From Novosphingobium sp. (GTDB lineage: Bacteria > Pseudomonadota > Alphaproteobacteria > Sphingomonadales > Sphingomonadaceae): a stretch of DNA of 64,000 nt. The position numbers and the translations under genes are program-made. The notes below the pieces were generated by a model. It did no database searches. It was not told the DNA's origin and saw nothing but the letters and a program-made list of their open reading frames with translations. Shown here one piece after another: positions 36,113 to 45,998 of this stretch; positions within the stretch are counted from its first letter, which is position 1; every line of letters starts with the position of its first letter. The DNA lies in contig NZ_JBCNLP010000001.1 of the NCBI RefSeq assembly GCF_039595395.1, positions 2,852,001 to 2,916,000 on the forward strand. The letters run 5' to 3'.

Positions 36113-38791
36113 ATGCCATGGCTCAGCGGGAGGGTGCAGATCGGCGTATATGCCGCGCTTGCGCTCTGCGCTGCCTTACCCGGCGCCGCTCAGGCGGGTC
36201 AGGCGGGTCAGGCGCTGCCTTTCGACATTCCTTCCCTGCCTTTGTCCGAAGCGCTGGTGATTTTCGCCAAACAGAGCCATCGGCCTATCCTCTTCGCGCC
36301 CACCGATGCGCGGGGCCGACGTTCGGTGCGGCTGCATGCGCGGCTCGATCCAGACAGAGCGCTGGCGCAACTGCTGAAAGGCTCGGGCTGGCAGGCGCGT
36401 GCCGCGCCGGGCGGCGCCTATCTGCTGGTGGCGGTGCCCGTGGCTGAGCCCCGCACCCTCGCCCCTCGCCCGCGCCCGGTCTTCACCGACGCCGAAACGC
36501 TCGCTCCGGCGCAGATTGCCGTCACCAGCGATATCGTGGTGGTCGGCACGCCGGGCGGCGGCCAGAAGCGCCAGCAGGCGGCCTTCGCCGTCACCACCAT
36601 CGACCGCCCCGCCATCGACCAGCTTGCCCCCACCAGCACCGCCGAGGTGCTGAAGCTGGTCCCTGGCCTGACGGTCGAAACCTCCGGCGGCAAGAATGGC
36701 GCCAACATCTTCGTGCGCGGCTATCCCTCGGGCGGCGATGCGGAATATGTCACCTTCCAGAGCGAAGGCGTGCCTTTCTTTCCGCCTGCCACGCTCTCTT
36801 TCCTCGAAAACTCGCAGCTTTATCAAATCGATGAGACGGTGCAGCGGGTGGAAGCCGTGCGCGGCGGCACCGGCGCGCTGTTTGCCTCGGGCCAGCCGGG
36901 GGTGACGGTCAATCTGGTGCAGCGCGAGGGTGGCTCGCATCGCGAGGGCCTGATCAAGACCACACTCATCAGCGATGGCGAGACCCGCGCCGATGGTTAC
37001 ATCTCGGGCCCGCTCGGCCCGCATACCGGGGCCATGATCGGCGGCTATGTCACGCGTGGCGATGGCATTCGTTCGCCCGGTTTCGATGCCGATCGCGGCG
37101 GGCAGATCACCGCCAATCTGCGGCAGGATCTGGGCGCGGGCTCGCTGCTGGTCTTCGGGCGTTATCTCAATGACCGCAGCCAGTGGTTGCTGCCCATCCC
37201 ACTGCAGCAGAACGGGCAGAGCATCACCGCCTATCCCGGTTTCAGCGCAGGCAGCGGCACGCTGGCCGGGCCAGACACACAGCGCGGCGCATTGAACGAT
37301 GGCACGCGCTACAATCTGGCCGACGGGCGCGGCGCGCGGATCGTGCAACTGGGCGGCAATCTGGAGTTGCGCCCGGCCCATGGCCTGATCCTGCGCGACA
37401 AGATCAGCTGGCTCTCGGGCCATGCCGACACCACCGGCCTGGTGCCCGACAACACCCCACCGCAGAACGCCGCCGATTTGGCCGCCAGCATGGGGGCGCG
37501 CATCGGATCGCTGGCCACGGTCACCGGCCAGCCGGTGTCCGCCAGTCAGAGCGTGGTCGAGGCGGGCATCTGGACCATCACCAAGCGGATCAACGCTTTG
37601 GTCAACGATGCCACGCTGGAATGGACCACCGGGGCCAGCAAGGCAACCTTCGGCATCTATGCCACCACCTATGGCTCGCGCGACCGCTGGGACATCGGCA
37701 ACGATCTGCTGCTGACGGCAGAACCCCATGCCCGCCGTCTGAACATGACCCTTGCCGATGGCCGCGCCATCACCCGCGATGGCTTCACCAGCGGCGCCAG
37801 CTTTCTGGTGGATGCCAGCTATTCCGGCAACGATCTGGCCTTTTACGGCGTGGAAGAGCTGAAAGTCACCGACCGCCTGCGCATCGATGGCGGGTTGCGT
37901 CACCAGAGCCATGCCGTGGATGGCACCGTGGCCGACACGCGCGCGGCCGGAGCAGGCGGCCTCGATGGCGATCCGCGCACGCTTTACGACAACAATGATG
38001 TGGTCTTCACCGGCACCGCCACGCCCTTGCGCTATCGCGGCGGCGCGTGGAGCTGGACGCTGGGCGCCAATTACGCGCCGACGGCGAAACTGGGCGCCTT
38101 TATGCGCTTCAGCCGGGGCAACAGCTTCCCCTTCTTCGACAATCTGCGCGACGGCATCACGCTGACCCCGCAGGTCGACACGATCGAGGGCGGCGTGAAA
38201 CTTTCGACCAAGCCCTTCAGCCTTTACGCCACGCTGTTCCACAACCGCTTTCAGGGCCTCGTCACCACCGTCATCACCGAGGGTGCGCCGATGGCCTCGG
38301 TGGGCGGTGCCAGCGCGACGGGTGTGGAGCTGGAAGGCCAATGGCATCCGCTGCCTGCCCTTTCCGTCGCCTTTTCGGGAAGCTGGCTCGACGCGCATTA
38401 CCGCCATTTCTTCACCAATGATGGCCTGACCGACCTCTCCGGCAACCGCGTGCAGCGCCAGCCGCAATGGCAGGGCCGCATCACCCCAAGCTGGAACGGG
38501 AAACTGGGCCACCGCAAGGCAAGCCTCTTTGCCACGATCAGCTATATGGGCGACCGCTGGTCCGATGTGCAGAACCAGCAGTTGCTGCCACATTTCGTGA
38601 CCTTCGACGCCGGGGCCAGCCTCGACCTTTCCACGCGCCTGCGCCTGCGGGTAAAGGCGGAGAACATCACCAACACCATCGGCCTCACCGAAGGCAATCC
38701 CCGCACGCTGGGCGCCCAGCCCAGCGGCGCGATGTTTGCCCGCCCGATCCTTGGCCGCTCGGTGGCGCTTTCCGCCACCTACGGATTCTGA
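36113..38791 (+). CDS. TonB-dependent receptor with STN signalling domain
   Basis: An 892-residue outer-membrane receptor and surface sensor. A signal peptide ends LPGAAQA, then the STN domain (about 35-105; LPFDIPSLPLSEALVIFAKQ, ARLDPDRALAQLLKGSGWQA), a TonB-box-like strand (AVTSDIVVVGTP), a plug domain (STAEVLKLVPGLTVETSGG; FVRGYPSGGDAEYVTF; VQRVEAVRGGTG) and a barrel ending ALSATYGF. The STN domain would engage FecR periplasmic domain. ATG 36113 is chosen for GAGGGGA just upstream and a good signal peptide; a TTG at 36047 is weaker. Its plug is clearly paralogous to that of the next gene. Ligand not known; trehalose or a trehalose-containing compound is suggested by the downstream trehalase. 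Confidence 0.93.
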   Translation: MPWLSGRVQIGVYAALALCAALPGAAQAGQAGQALPFDIPSLPLSEALVIFAKQSHRPILFAPTDARGRRSVRLHARLDPDRALAQLLKGSGWQARAAPGGAYLLVAVPVAEPRTLAPRPRPVFTDAETLAPAQIAVTSDIVVVGTPGGGQKRQQAAFAVTTIDRPAIDQLAPTSTAEVLKLVPGLTVETSGGKNGANIFVRGYPSGGDAEYVTFQSEGVPFFPPATLSFLENSQLYQIDETVQRVEAVRGGTGALFASGQPGVTVNLVQREGGSHREGLIKTTLISDGETRADGYISGPLGPHTGAMIGGYVTRGDGIRSPGFDADRGGQITANLRQDLGAGSLLVFGRYLNDRSQWLLPIPLQQNGQSITAYPGFSAGSGTLAGPDTQRGALNDGTRYNLADGRGARIVQLGGNLELRPAHGLILRDKISWLSGHADTTGLVPDNTPPQNAADLAASMGARIGSLATVTGQPVSASQSVVEAGIWTITKRINALVNDATLEWTTGASKATFGIYATTYGSRDRWDIGNDLLLTAEPHARRLNMTLADGRAITRDGFTSGASFLVDASYSGNDLAFYGVEELKVTDRLRIDGGLRHQSHAVDGTVADTRAAGAGGLDGDPRTLYDNNDVVFTGTATPLRYRGGAWSWTLGANYAPTAKLGAFMRFSRGNSFPFFDNLRDGITLTPQVDTIEGGVKLSTKPFSLYATLFHNRFQGLVTTVITEGAPMASVGGASATGVELEGQWHPLPALSVAFSGSWLDAHYRHFFTNDGLTDLSGNRVQRQPQWQGRITPSWNGKLGHRKASLFATISYMGDRWSDVQNQQLLPHFVTFDAGASLDLSTRLRLRVKAENITNTIGLTEGNPRTLGAQPSGAMFARPILGRSVALSATYGF

Positions 38792-38950
38792 CCATGGCGA
38801 CGCAAGGCCCACGCGCTCCCCCCTAGGCTCAGTCCCGGACCCAACAAAAGACCGGTTTTAAACCACCGTCGGCCAGCCTGCCGCACGGAGAGATCCCGCG
38901 CGTCCCGGGCATGGGCGCACAAAACCATAATGAAGCAGGAAGGACACTCC

Positions 38951-41383
38951 ATGCACGCTACCATCCCCCACCATCGCAAGGCGCTTGCGCTGCTGCTGCT
39001 CGCCGGAACGGCGCTGGCCGCCCCGGCCTACGCCCAGCAGGCGACCCCCGCGCCTGCCGCTGACGCCGCCGCCACCCCCGAGCCGCAGGAAATCGTCGTC
39101 ACCGGCAACGCCAACCGCGAAGGCCAGCGCAAGATCGACGCTTCCTACTCGATCTCCACGGCGTCTGCCGCGCAGATCCGCGAGATCGAGCCCACCTCGA
39201 CCGCCGATCTGCTCAAGATCGTGCCCGGCATCTGGGTGGAATCCTCGGGCGGTCAGGCCGGCGCCAACGTCTTTATCCGCGGCTTCCCCTCGACCGGCGA
39301 CGCGCCTTTCCTGACGGTGCAGATGAACGGCTCGCCGATCATCGCGCCCTCCTCGCTGTCCTTCCTTGAGAACAGCTCGATCTTCCGCCTCGATGACACG
39401 GTCGAGCGCATGGAAGTGCTGCGCGGCGGCCCCAGCCCCATCTTCAGCAACGGCCAGCCCGGCGCCACCACCAACTTCATCCTGAAGGAAGGCACCAGCC
39501 AGCCGCATCTCTCGCTGCGCGCCACCTATGGCACCGAGGGCACCTATCGCGTCGATGCCGTGGCGCAGGGCCCGATCACCGAGAACACCACCTATATGAT
39601 CGGCGGTTTCTACCGCTATTCGGACGGTTTCCGCCACACCGGCTTCAACGGCGATCAGGGCGGGCAAATCACCGGCAGCCTGACCCACACCTTCGATGCG
39701 GGCAAGCTGAACGTCTATGGCCGTTATCTGAGCGACCAGAACGCTTTCTACGCGCCCATGCCGCTGCTGCAGACCGGGAACGGCACCTTCTCGACCTTCC
39801 CCGGCTTTGACGCGCGCACCGACACGCTGGTGGGCCGCGAGATCCGCAACACGCTGATCGAGACCGGGCCGAGCGTCAATGGCGGGCCGACCCAGAAGCT
39901 GGGTGTGGATCTGTCGAAGGGTCGCGGCGCCAATGTGTGGACGGCGGGCAGCACCTTCAGCTATGATTTCGGTGCTTTCCAGCTCCAGAACAACTTCAAC
40001 TTCACCAAGGGCACGTCGAACACCTTCGCGCTCTTCACCGGCAGCAATCCGCAGACGGTCTCGCAATATCTCGCCTCGGCGGGCGGCACGGGCACGGTCA
40101 GCTATGCCGACAGCGGTGTGGCTTTGACTGGCGATCAGCAGACCATTCAGGCGGGCATCTGGTCGGTGCAGAAGCATATCCAGAGCCTGACCGACGAGCT
40201 CAAGCTCTCGCGCAAGATCTTCGAGGGCAACACGCTGACCCTGGGCGGCTATGTCGCGCATGTCACCGATCATGACGTCTGGTATCTGGGCAACAACATC
40301 CTGCTGGCGCTGGAGCCGCAGGCGCGTGTGCTCAATGCCACGCTCAACAATGGCACGATCCTGACGCGCAACGGCTTCACCAGCGCCAACAGCTATGACG
40401 TCAACGCCTATTACGTCAGCGACAATGTCGCCGGTTACCTGAGCGATGAATGGCAGATCGGCAAGCTGCGTCTGGATGGCGGCGTGCGTGTTGAGCATGT
40501 CTCGATGACCGATCACTATGAGAACAGCTCGACCGGCGATCTCGATAACAACCCGCTGACGGCCTACAACAATGGCGCCACCTATCTCAACGGCACCTTC
40601 ACCGATGTGCGTTACGGCAAGACCCAGGTGAGCTGGACCGCCGGTGCAGACTATGCCTTCAACCGTCAGCTCAACGGCTTCCTGCGCGCCAACCACGGCG
40701 CCCTGCTGCCGCAGTTCGACGATCTGCGCGGCAACGCCACCGCCTTGCAGAACATCAAGCCGCAGACCGCCGACCAGTATGAGATCGGCCTCAAGACCTC
40801 CAAGAAGCTCTATGATCTCTATCTGACCGGCTTCTACAACCGCTTCCACAATCTGGTCTTCCAGGACATTCGCGTCATCAATGGCGTCGAGCAGAATGTG
40901 GTGCAGTTCGGCGGATCGCGCGCTTACGGCGTGGAGTTCGAAGGCGCGCTGCGTCCGGTCGAGGGCCTGCAGCTTGCCGCGCGCGGCGTGTGGCAGAACG
41001 GCAAGTTCCTCGATTTCGGCACCAATTCGGGGCATCAGGTCAACCGCCAGCCGCAGTTCCAGATCGCCTTCACGCCTTCCTACACCCAGCGCACCGCCTG
41101 GGGTAAGGCACGCATCTTCGGCACCTTCACCCATATCGGCAACCGTTTTGCCGATCTTGAGAACCAGCAGCCGCTGGGCAGCTACAACACGCTGGATCTG
41201 GGCGCCTCGCTGGATGTGAGCGACCGCTTCTCGATCCAGGCGACGGTGGAGAATGTCACCAACACGCTGGCGTTGACCGAGGGCAACGTCCGCACCGTGG
41301 GCTCGGCCAACAGCAACGGCTACTTCCTGGGCCGCCCGATCTTCGGGCGCCACGGAACGATCACCGCCGCCTACAAGTTCTGA
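38951..41383 (+). CDS. TonB-dependent receptor without STN domain
   Basis: An 810-residue receptor with signal peptide (HRKALALLLLAGTALAAPAYA), a TonB-box region QEIVVTGNANREG, a plug (STADLLKIVPGIWVESSGGQ; FIRGFPSTGDAPFLTVQMNG; VERMEVLRGGPSPIFSNGQP) and a 22-strand barrel ending FGRHGTITAAYKF. Its plug aligns motif by motif with the preceding receptor, including the SLSFLENS segment, so the two arose by duplication; this copy lacks the STN signalling domain. ATG 38951 has AGGAAGGA about 6 bases upstream. Likely the high-capacity transporter whose expression the sensor controls. Confidence 0.93.
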   Translation: MHATIPHHRKALALLLLAGTALAAPAYAQQATPAPAADAAATPEPQEIVVTGNANREGQRKIDASYSISTASAAQIREIEPTSTADLLKIVPGIWVESSGGQAGANVFIRGFPSTGDAPFLTVQMNGSPIIAPSSLSFLENSSIFRLDDTVERMEVLRGGPSPIFSNGQPGATTNFILKEGTSQPHLSLRATYGTEGTYRVDAVAQGPITENTTYMIGGFYRYSDGFRHTGFNGDQGGQITGSLTHTFDAGKLNVYGRYLSDQNAFYAPMPLLQTGNGTFSTFPGFDARTDTLVGREIRNTLIETGPSVNGGPTQKLGVDLSKGRGANVWTAGSTFSYDFGAFQLQNNFNFTKGTSNTFALFTGSNPQTVSQYLASAGGTGTVSYADSGVALTGDQQTIQAGIWSVQKHIQSLTDELKLSRKIFEGNTLTLGGYVAHVTDHDVWYLGNNILLALEPQARVLNATLNNGTILTRNGFTSANSYDVNAYYVSDNVAGYLSDEWQIGKLRLDGGVRVEHVSMTDHYENSSTGDLDNNPLTAYNNGATYLNGTFTDVRYGKTQVSWTAGADYAFNRQLNGFLRANHGALLPQFDDLRGNATALQNIKPQTADQYEIGLKTSKKLYDLYLTGFYNRFHNLVFQDIRVINGVEQNVVQFGGSRAYGVEFEGALRPVEGLQLAARGVWQNGKFLDFGTNSGHQVNRQPQFQIAFTPSYTQRTAWGKARIFGTFTHIGNRFADLENQQPLGSYNTLDLGASLDVSDRFSIQATVENVTNTLALTEGNVRTVGSANSNGYFLGRPIFGRHGTITAAYKF

Positions 41384-41449
41384 TCCTTGTCTAACGGGCC
41401 GGTCGGATTTTTCTTGTCCGATCGGCCCTTTCCTTCGAGTGTCTTCTCC

Positions 41450-43060
41450 ATGACCAAATCCCCCCTGCTCTCCCTCGCCGCTCTGGCGCTGGCCCTTTCC
41501 GGTGCGCCTGCCGCAGCACAGTCCCTCTCCGCTGCCGCCCAGCGGGTCGAGACCATCTCGCAAAAGGCCGGGACGCCCGAGGACACCTATGGTGACCTCT
41601 ATCGCGCGGTCGAGCTGGCCCGCGTCTTCCCCGACAGCAAGACCTTCGCCGATATGGTGCCGCTCGATGGCCCGGCTGCGGTGCTGGCCGCCTACAAGGC
41701 CGAGAACCCGCAGGGTAAGGAAGCGCTGAGCGCCTTCGTCGCGAAGCATTTCCGCAAGATCGGCACGGACGATCAGCACAAGCTGACCATGCTGGAGCAT
41801 ATTCGCGCGCTCTGGCCCGTGCTGGCCAAGCCGCCGATGGCCGCCACGCCCGGCTCATCCCTGCTGCAACTGCCCTATGCCTATGTGGTGGCGGGCGGCC
41901 GCTATCAGGAGATGTATTATTGGGACAGCTATTTCACCATGCTGGGCCTGAAGACCGATGGCGAGCAGCCGCTGATCGATTCCATGCTGGCCAATTTCAC
42001 CAGCATGATCGAGCGCTATGGCCATATCCCCAATGGCACGCGCAGCTATTACCTCTCGCGCTCGCAGCCGCCCTTTCTGGCGCTGATGATGGACCTTTCC
42101 GACAACAAGGACCCGGCTCTGGCCCGCCAGCGCCTCGCCGCGCTGAAAGGTGAGCATGCCTATTGGATGGCCGGCTCCACCTGCCTCGGCACGGACAACG
42201 CCTGCCAGCATGTGATGCGCATGCCCGATGGCAGCCTGCTAAACCGCTATTGGGATGCCCGCGACACGCCGCGCGATGAATCCTATGCCGAGGATGTCGC
42301 CACCTCTGCCGAGGCCGCGCCGCGTCCCGCCGGGCAGACCAACCGCGATCTGCGCGCCGGGGCCGAGAGCGGCTGGGATTACAGCTCGCGCTGGCTGCGG
42401 GATGGCAAGACCCTCTCGACGATCCATGTCACCGATATCGTGCCGGTGGATCTCAACAGCCTGATGTGGAATCTGGAGATGTCGATCGCCCGGCGCTGTG
42501 CCGCCCTTGGCGATACGGCCTGCGCTCAGGATTTCACCCGTCAGGCCGAGGCGCGCAAGGCCGCAGTCGGCAAATGGCTCTGGTCGACAAAGGAGCAGCG
42601 TTTCGTCGATTGGGACAGCACGACCAAGCAGCCGACCAAGGTGGTCTCCGCCGCCATGCTCTATCCGCTGTTTGTGGGGATGGCGACACCGGCGCAGGTG
42701 CAGGCCACCGCGAAACTGACCCGCAGCGCGCTGCTGGCGCCGGGCGGTCTGCGCACCACCACCAACACGAACGGTCAGCAGTGGGATCAGCCCAATGGCT
42801 GGGCGCCGCTGACCTGGGTCGCCATCGAGGGCTTGCACCGCAACGGGCAGGAAGAGCTGGCCAAGGAGATCGCCCATCGCTGGATCGGCACCGTCTCGGC
42901 CTTCTACAACCGCACCGGACGCATGGTCGAGAAGTACAACATCGAAACCGGCGAGGCCGGCGGCGGCGGCGAATATCCGGTGCAGGACGGCTTTGGCTGG
43001 ACCAATGGCGTCACCCGCGCGCTGATCGCGCAATATCCGGAAGAAACGCCCAAACCCTGA
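41450..43060 (+). CDS. treA: periplasmic trehalase (GH37)
   Basis: Hydrolyses trehalose to two glucose. 536 residues with a signal peptide (LLSLAALALALSGAPAAAQ). Both trehalase signatures are present: VAGGRYQEMYYWDSYF and QWDQPNGWAPLTW. The catalytic acid region ESGWDYSSRWL and the C-terminal catalytic Glu in GGGGEYPVQDGFGW are intact. The TonB receptor upstream ends 66 bases before its start, so it is probably co-transcribed with the receptors, giving a trehalose uptake-and-hydrolysis locus. The frame is open a little upstream, but ATG 41450 gives the signal peptide. Confidence 0.95.
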   Translation: MTKSPLLSLAALALALSGAPAAAQSLSAAAQRVETISQKAGTPEDTYGDLYRAVELARVFPDSKTFADMVPLDGPAAVLAAYKAENPQGKEALSAFVAKHFRKIGTDDQHKLTMLEHIRALWPVLAKPPMAATPGSSLLQLPYAYVVAGGRYQEMYYWDSYFTMLGLKTDGEQPLIDSMLANFTSMIERYGHIPNGTRSYYLSRSQPPFLALMMDLSDNKDPALARQRLAALKGEHAYWMAGSTCLGTDNACQHVMRMPDGSLLNRYWDARDTPRDESYAEDVATSAEAAPRPAGQTNRDLRAGAESGWDYSSRWLRDGKTLSTIHVTDIVPVDLNSLMWNLEMSIARRCAALGDTACAQDFTRQAEARKAAVGKWLWSTKEQRFVDWDSTTKQPTKVVSAAMLYPLFVGMATPAQVQATAKLTRSALLAPGGLRTTTNTNGQQWDQPNGWAPLTWVAIEGLHRNGQEELAKEIAHRWIGTVSAFYNRTGRMVEKYNIETGEAGGGGEYPVQDGFGWTNGVTRALIAQYPEETPKP

Positions 43061-43071
43061 GGCGCTGACGG

Positions 43072-43100
43072 CAGGGGAAGGGCCACACGCCCCTCCCCTG
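43072..43100. terminator. bidirectional hairpin between trehalase and GH43 genes
   Basis: CAGGGGAAGGG (43072-43082) pairs with CCCCTCCCCTG (43090-43100), one mismatch, around CCACACG. It lies in the 47-bp convergent gap, 12 bases after the trehalase stop and 8 before the GH43 stop on the other strand. No T-run, so its terminator role is inferred from position. Confidence 0.55.
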
Positions 43101-43107
43101 ACCGCCT

Positions 43108-44745
43108 TCAGGCCAGCGCGCGGAAGCGATAGGCCGAAAAGCGCACCTTCCCCTTGCCGCTGGCGTAAAGCGCCGGGCGCAGCGAGGCCAGATCATCCAC
43201 CGTATTGGCCTGATAGCCCGAGACCTCGCTGCGGATGCCGTGCCGCGTCCATGCCTTGCCGTCGAGACTGTAGAAAAACGTCACGATGTTGCGGTCATTG
43301 ACGATTTTGAGATGAAGCTTGGGCGTGGCAGGCGCCGGTTCCTGCCAGAAGCTGCGATGGCCGCCGCGCCATGTCGTCATATGCTGCCCATCGATGCCAA
43401 GGCCCAGAAACAGCCGGTCATCATAGAACAGCAGCAAGCCACCCTCGGCGCCATCGACGGGTTCGACCACCACGCTGATCTCATAGGCATGGTCGCCCAC
43501 GGTCTGCGTCAGCGGGGAGCAATCAGCGGGGCTCGATCCCTTGGCGGACAGGTCCAGCACGCCGCCGCCGACATGAGCGCGGGCAATCTCGCCCGGCGCG
43601 GCGCCATAAAAGCTCCAGCGCGTGCCGAAATCAGGCGCGGTAAAATCATCTGAACGCAAAAAGCCATGCGACCCGCCTGCTTTCCCCGTCGGCATCGGCA
43701 AAGCCATCGACAGATCGCCGCCCAAGGCGCGCGGCCAGCCATCCTCTCCCCACGCCATCGGCTCCAGCAAGGTCTGGCGGCCCAGCGTGCGATAGCCATT
43801 CTCATAGCCGTGATAGACCATCGACCACTTGCCGCCCGGCCCCTCGACCATCGTGGCATGGCCGCGCGACCACCAGGCCTCCTTGTCGCTGCGGGTGCGC
43901 ACGATGGGGTTGTGCGGGCAGTTCTCCCAGGGGCCCAGCACCGATTTCGAACGCGCCACGATCACCATATGACTCGTTGCCGGGCCCGATGTGCCGCCCA
44001 CCGCCGAGACCAGATAGAACCACGCCCCGGGCCGGAACAGCTTGGGCCCTTCCAGCGAATAGCCCTCGGTCACCCACTCATCGGGATAGTGCCAGCCGTC
44101 ATAGGCCTTTTCGACCGGGCCGTCGGTGGAGAGCCCATCCGCGCTCAGCCGCACGCGGTTGATGCCGGAGAGGAAGAGGTAGCGATGCCCATCCTCGCCC
44201 ACCACATGGCCGGGGTCGATCAACCCACCGATCTTCATGTCCACCGGCTCGCTCCACGGGCCGGCCATGCTGTCGGCATGGATCACATAGATGTTGGCGA
44301 AGCTGGCCAGCCCCTGCGACCACGGCGCCTTCATGAAAGGAATATAGATGTAGTAGCGCCCATCATGCTTGGCGATGTCGACGGCGAACACCGTGCCCAA
44401 AGGCTTGGGAAGCGCCGGGCCGATCGGCTGCCAGTTCACCAGATCGCGCGAATGCCAGATGATCAGACCCGGCGCCGCATCGAAGCTGGAGTGGGTCATG
44501 TAGTAATCGTCACCATCCTTCAGCACGGATGGATCGGCATAGTCGCCCGGCATGATCGGGTTGCGATACCAGCCATTGCCGAGGTCCGCGCGGCGCTCGC
44601 CCTCCGGCCCGGTGCCCCAGTGCGGCGCTGATTGCGGGGCGGATTTCGCCGTTGCGGCCTGCACCATGGGAGATAGCGCTGCGGAGCAGGCACCCGATGC
44701 CAGAGTGGCGCCCAGAGTGGACAGCGCGCGGCGGCGACTTGGCAT
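43108..44745 (-). CDS. exported GH43 family glycoside hydrolase (arabinofuranosidase/xylosidase-type)
   Basis: A 545-residue enzyme. Starts MPSRRRALSTLGATLASGAC, a Tat-like signal with twin Arg. The five-bladed propeller of GH43 follows (about 60-340): general base Asp in MPGDYADPSVLKDGDDYY, pKa-modulating Asp in LIDPGHVVGEDG, acid Glu in YSLEGPKLF and RGHATMVEGP late in the domain. A C-terminal beta-sandwich (about 365-545; FYGAAPGEIARAHVGGGVLDLS) resembles the concanavalin-like domain of beta-xylosidases. ATG 44745 is chosen since GGGAG is 6 bases upstream; the ATG two codons earlier would touch it. An inverted repeat (44762-44781) lies just before. Confidence 0.92.
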   Translation of the reverse strand: MPSRRRALSTLGATLASGACSAALSPMVQAATAKSAPQSAPHWGTGPEGERRADLGNGWYRNPIMPGDYADPSVLKDGDDYYMTHSSFDAAPGLIIWHSRDLVNWQPIGPALPKPLGTVFAVDIAKHDGRYYIYIPFMKAPWSQGLASFANIYVIHADSMAGPWSEPVDMKIGGLIDPGHVVGEDGHRYLFLSGINRVRLSADGLSTDGPVEKAYDGWHYPDEWVTEGYSLEGPKLFRPGAWFYLVSAVGGTSGPATSHMVIVARSKSVLGPWENCPHNPIVRTRSDKEAWWSRGHATMVEGPGGKWSMVYHGYENGYRTLGRQTLLEPMAWGEDGWPRALGGDLSMALPMPTGKAGGSHGFLRSDDFTAPDFGTRWSFYGAAPGEIARAHVGGGVLDLSAKGSSPADCSPLTQTVGDHAYEISVVVEPVDGAEGGLLLFYDDRLFLGLGIDGQHMTTWRGGHRSFWQEPAPATPKLHLKIVNDRNIVTFFYSLDGKAWTRHGIRSEVSGYQANTVDDLASLRPALYASGKGKVRFSAYRFRALA

Positions 44746-44761
44746 GATCATCTCCCTATTT

Positions 44762-44781
44762 TCTAGAACCATTATTCTAGA
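44762..44781. promoter_or_regulatory. inverted repeat TCTAGAA-N6-TTCTAGA before the GH43 gene
   Basis: A perfect 7-bp inverted repeat with a 6-base centre (CCATTA), 16-36 bases upstream of the GH43 start, overlapping where the promoter or leader would be. A matching form with the same 6-base spacer, TTAGAA-N6-TTCTGA, precedes the GH1 gene (47462-47479). Spacing and symmetry suggest a dimeric regulator. Confidence 0.55.
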
Positions 44782-44848
44782 TAAATCGAAACGCAGTGCA
44801 AGCCGCATCGTGGCTCTTGGCGGGCCATGATGCGGCTTGTGTGGCGGA

Positions 44849-45859
44849 TCAGGCCTGCGCTTCCTCACGCCTCAGCTTCATCAGGCGACGGCGCGCCCGC
44901 ACGGCAGCAGCGTCCACGCTGAGCACCACCGGCTTCAGATCCCAGAAGGCCTCGCCCTCGGCGCCATCGCCGATGGTCTGCTGGATGGCTTCCAGCATCG
45001 GCAGATCCTCCATCTCGAAGACCTGCCGTGTCATCGCCTCGGCCTCTTCGCCGGGCTGGCGGGTGTAGAAATAATGGGTGGTCGAAGCGGTTTCGGGCGT
45101 CAGAATATGCGGGTTCACGAAAGGCGGCATGGGCGCGGCATCGCGCGCCTCGCCCGCCAGCGTGAAGCCGACCTCCAGCAGCATCGAGGCCGGGGCATGC
45201 CAGCGCATGTCGAGCCATTCATCCATCCGCGCCTCGGGCGCGACATCCTTCAGCCATGCCGGGCGCGGCGTGTTGTGGAAGGTCCATTTCGACCAGATCG
45301 CGCCATCCTCATCCTCCTGCGCGCGATGCTCTCCGGCGAGGAATTTGCCCTGCATGCGGAAGCTTTCCTCATGGATGAATTCGGTGTGGGAGAGGTCCAT
45401 CAGATTGTCGGTGATGATCTCGTAATGGGCCGGGAACAGCATATGGCCATGGACCATCGGCTGATCGACCTCGATGGCGGAGAAGTCCGGGATCAGCGCC
45501 GGGTCGGCCTTGCGCGGATCACCCGCCCAGAACCAGATCGCGCGATGGCGCGCCACCACCGGCGGAGCATCGACCCGCGCATGGGGCGGGATGCGCTCCG
45601 AGAAGGGGTTGTGCAGGCAGGTGCCCTGCGCGGAGAACGCTAGCCCGTGATAGGGGCAGGCAATGCTGTCGCCCTTGCGCTTGCCCTGACCGAGCGTGGC
45701 AAAGCGATGCGGGCAGCGGTTGTGAAGCATGGCATAGGCGCCGTCCTGCTGCCGATAGAGCAGCCAGTCGCGGCCCAGCAGGCGGCGCTCCAACAGCGCC
45801 TCACCCGCGATTTCCTCTTCCCAGCCAGCCATGTACCAGATGTTGCGCAGATAGCTCAT
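44849..45859 (-). CDS. Rieske non-heme iron oxygenase, vanillate-demethylase-like alpha subunit
   Basis: A 336-residue oxygenase. The Rieske cluster motif is complete: C49-x-H51 (NRCPHRF) and C68-x2-H71 (ACPYHG). The mononuclear iron site is in NLMDLSHTEFIHEESF. N-terminus SYLRNIWYMAGWEEEI is like VanA-type demethylases, which convert methoxy-aromatics such as vanillate using electrons from a separate reductase. No ferredoxin-reductase (VanB) partner is adjacent, so substrate and partner are open. Start ATG 45859 (MSYLRNIW); frame extends upstream without family similarity. It is on the same strand as GH43 and GH1 but not closely coupled. Confidence 0.92.
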   Translation of the reverse strand: MSYLRNIWYMAGWEEEIAGEALLERRLLGRDWLLYRQQDGAYAMLHNRCPHRFATLGQGKRKGDSIACPYHGLAFSAQGTCLHNPFSERIPPHARVDAPPVVARHRAIWFWAGDPRKADPALIPDFSAIEVDQPMVHGHMLFPAHYEIITDNLMDLSHTEFIHEESFRMQGKFLAGEHRAQEDEDGAIWSKWTFHNTPRPAWLKDVAPEARMDEWLDMRWHAPASMLLEVGFTLAGEARDAAPMPPFVNPHILTPETASTTHYFYTRQPGEEAEAMTRQVFEMEDLPMLEAIQQTIGDGAEGEAFWDLKPVVLSVDAAAVRARRRLMKLRREEAQA

Positions 45860-45998
45860 CAGACCTTCCTCGATTTTGATCGCGGAACGGTGATGCGCAA
45901 AAGGGGGAGCGAGCGCGCTGCATCCCCCTTGCGCGTCCGCTCCACGGATCGCCAATGGGGCCTGCAGCATGACGCCTCGGCCAAGCGGCGCCTTCCCA

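Noticed and set aside
36176..38812. An 878-codon open frame on the minus strand
   Set aside because: It is exactly antisense to the STN TonB receptor, is rich in Gly/Arg/His and has no domain; a by-product of high GC content.
38858..41800. A 980-codon open frame on the minus strand
   Set aside because: Antisense to the second TonB receptor; no signal peptide or motif; codon pattern is that of a shadow.
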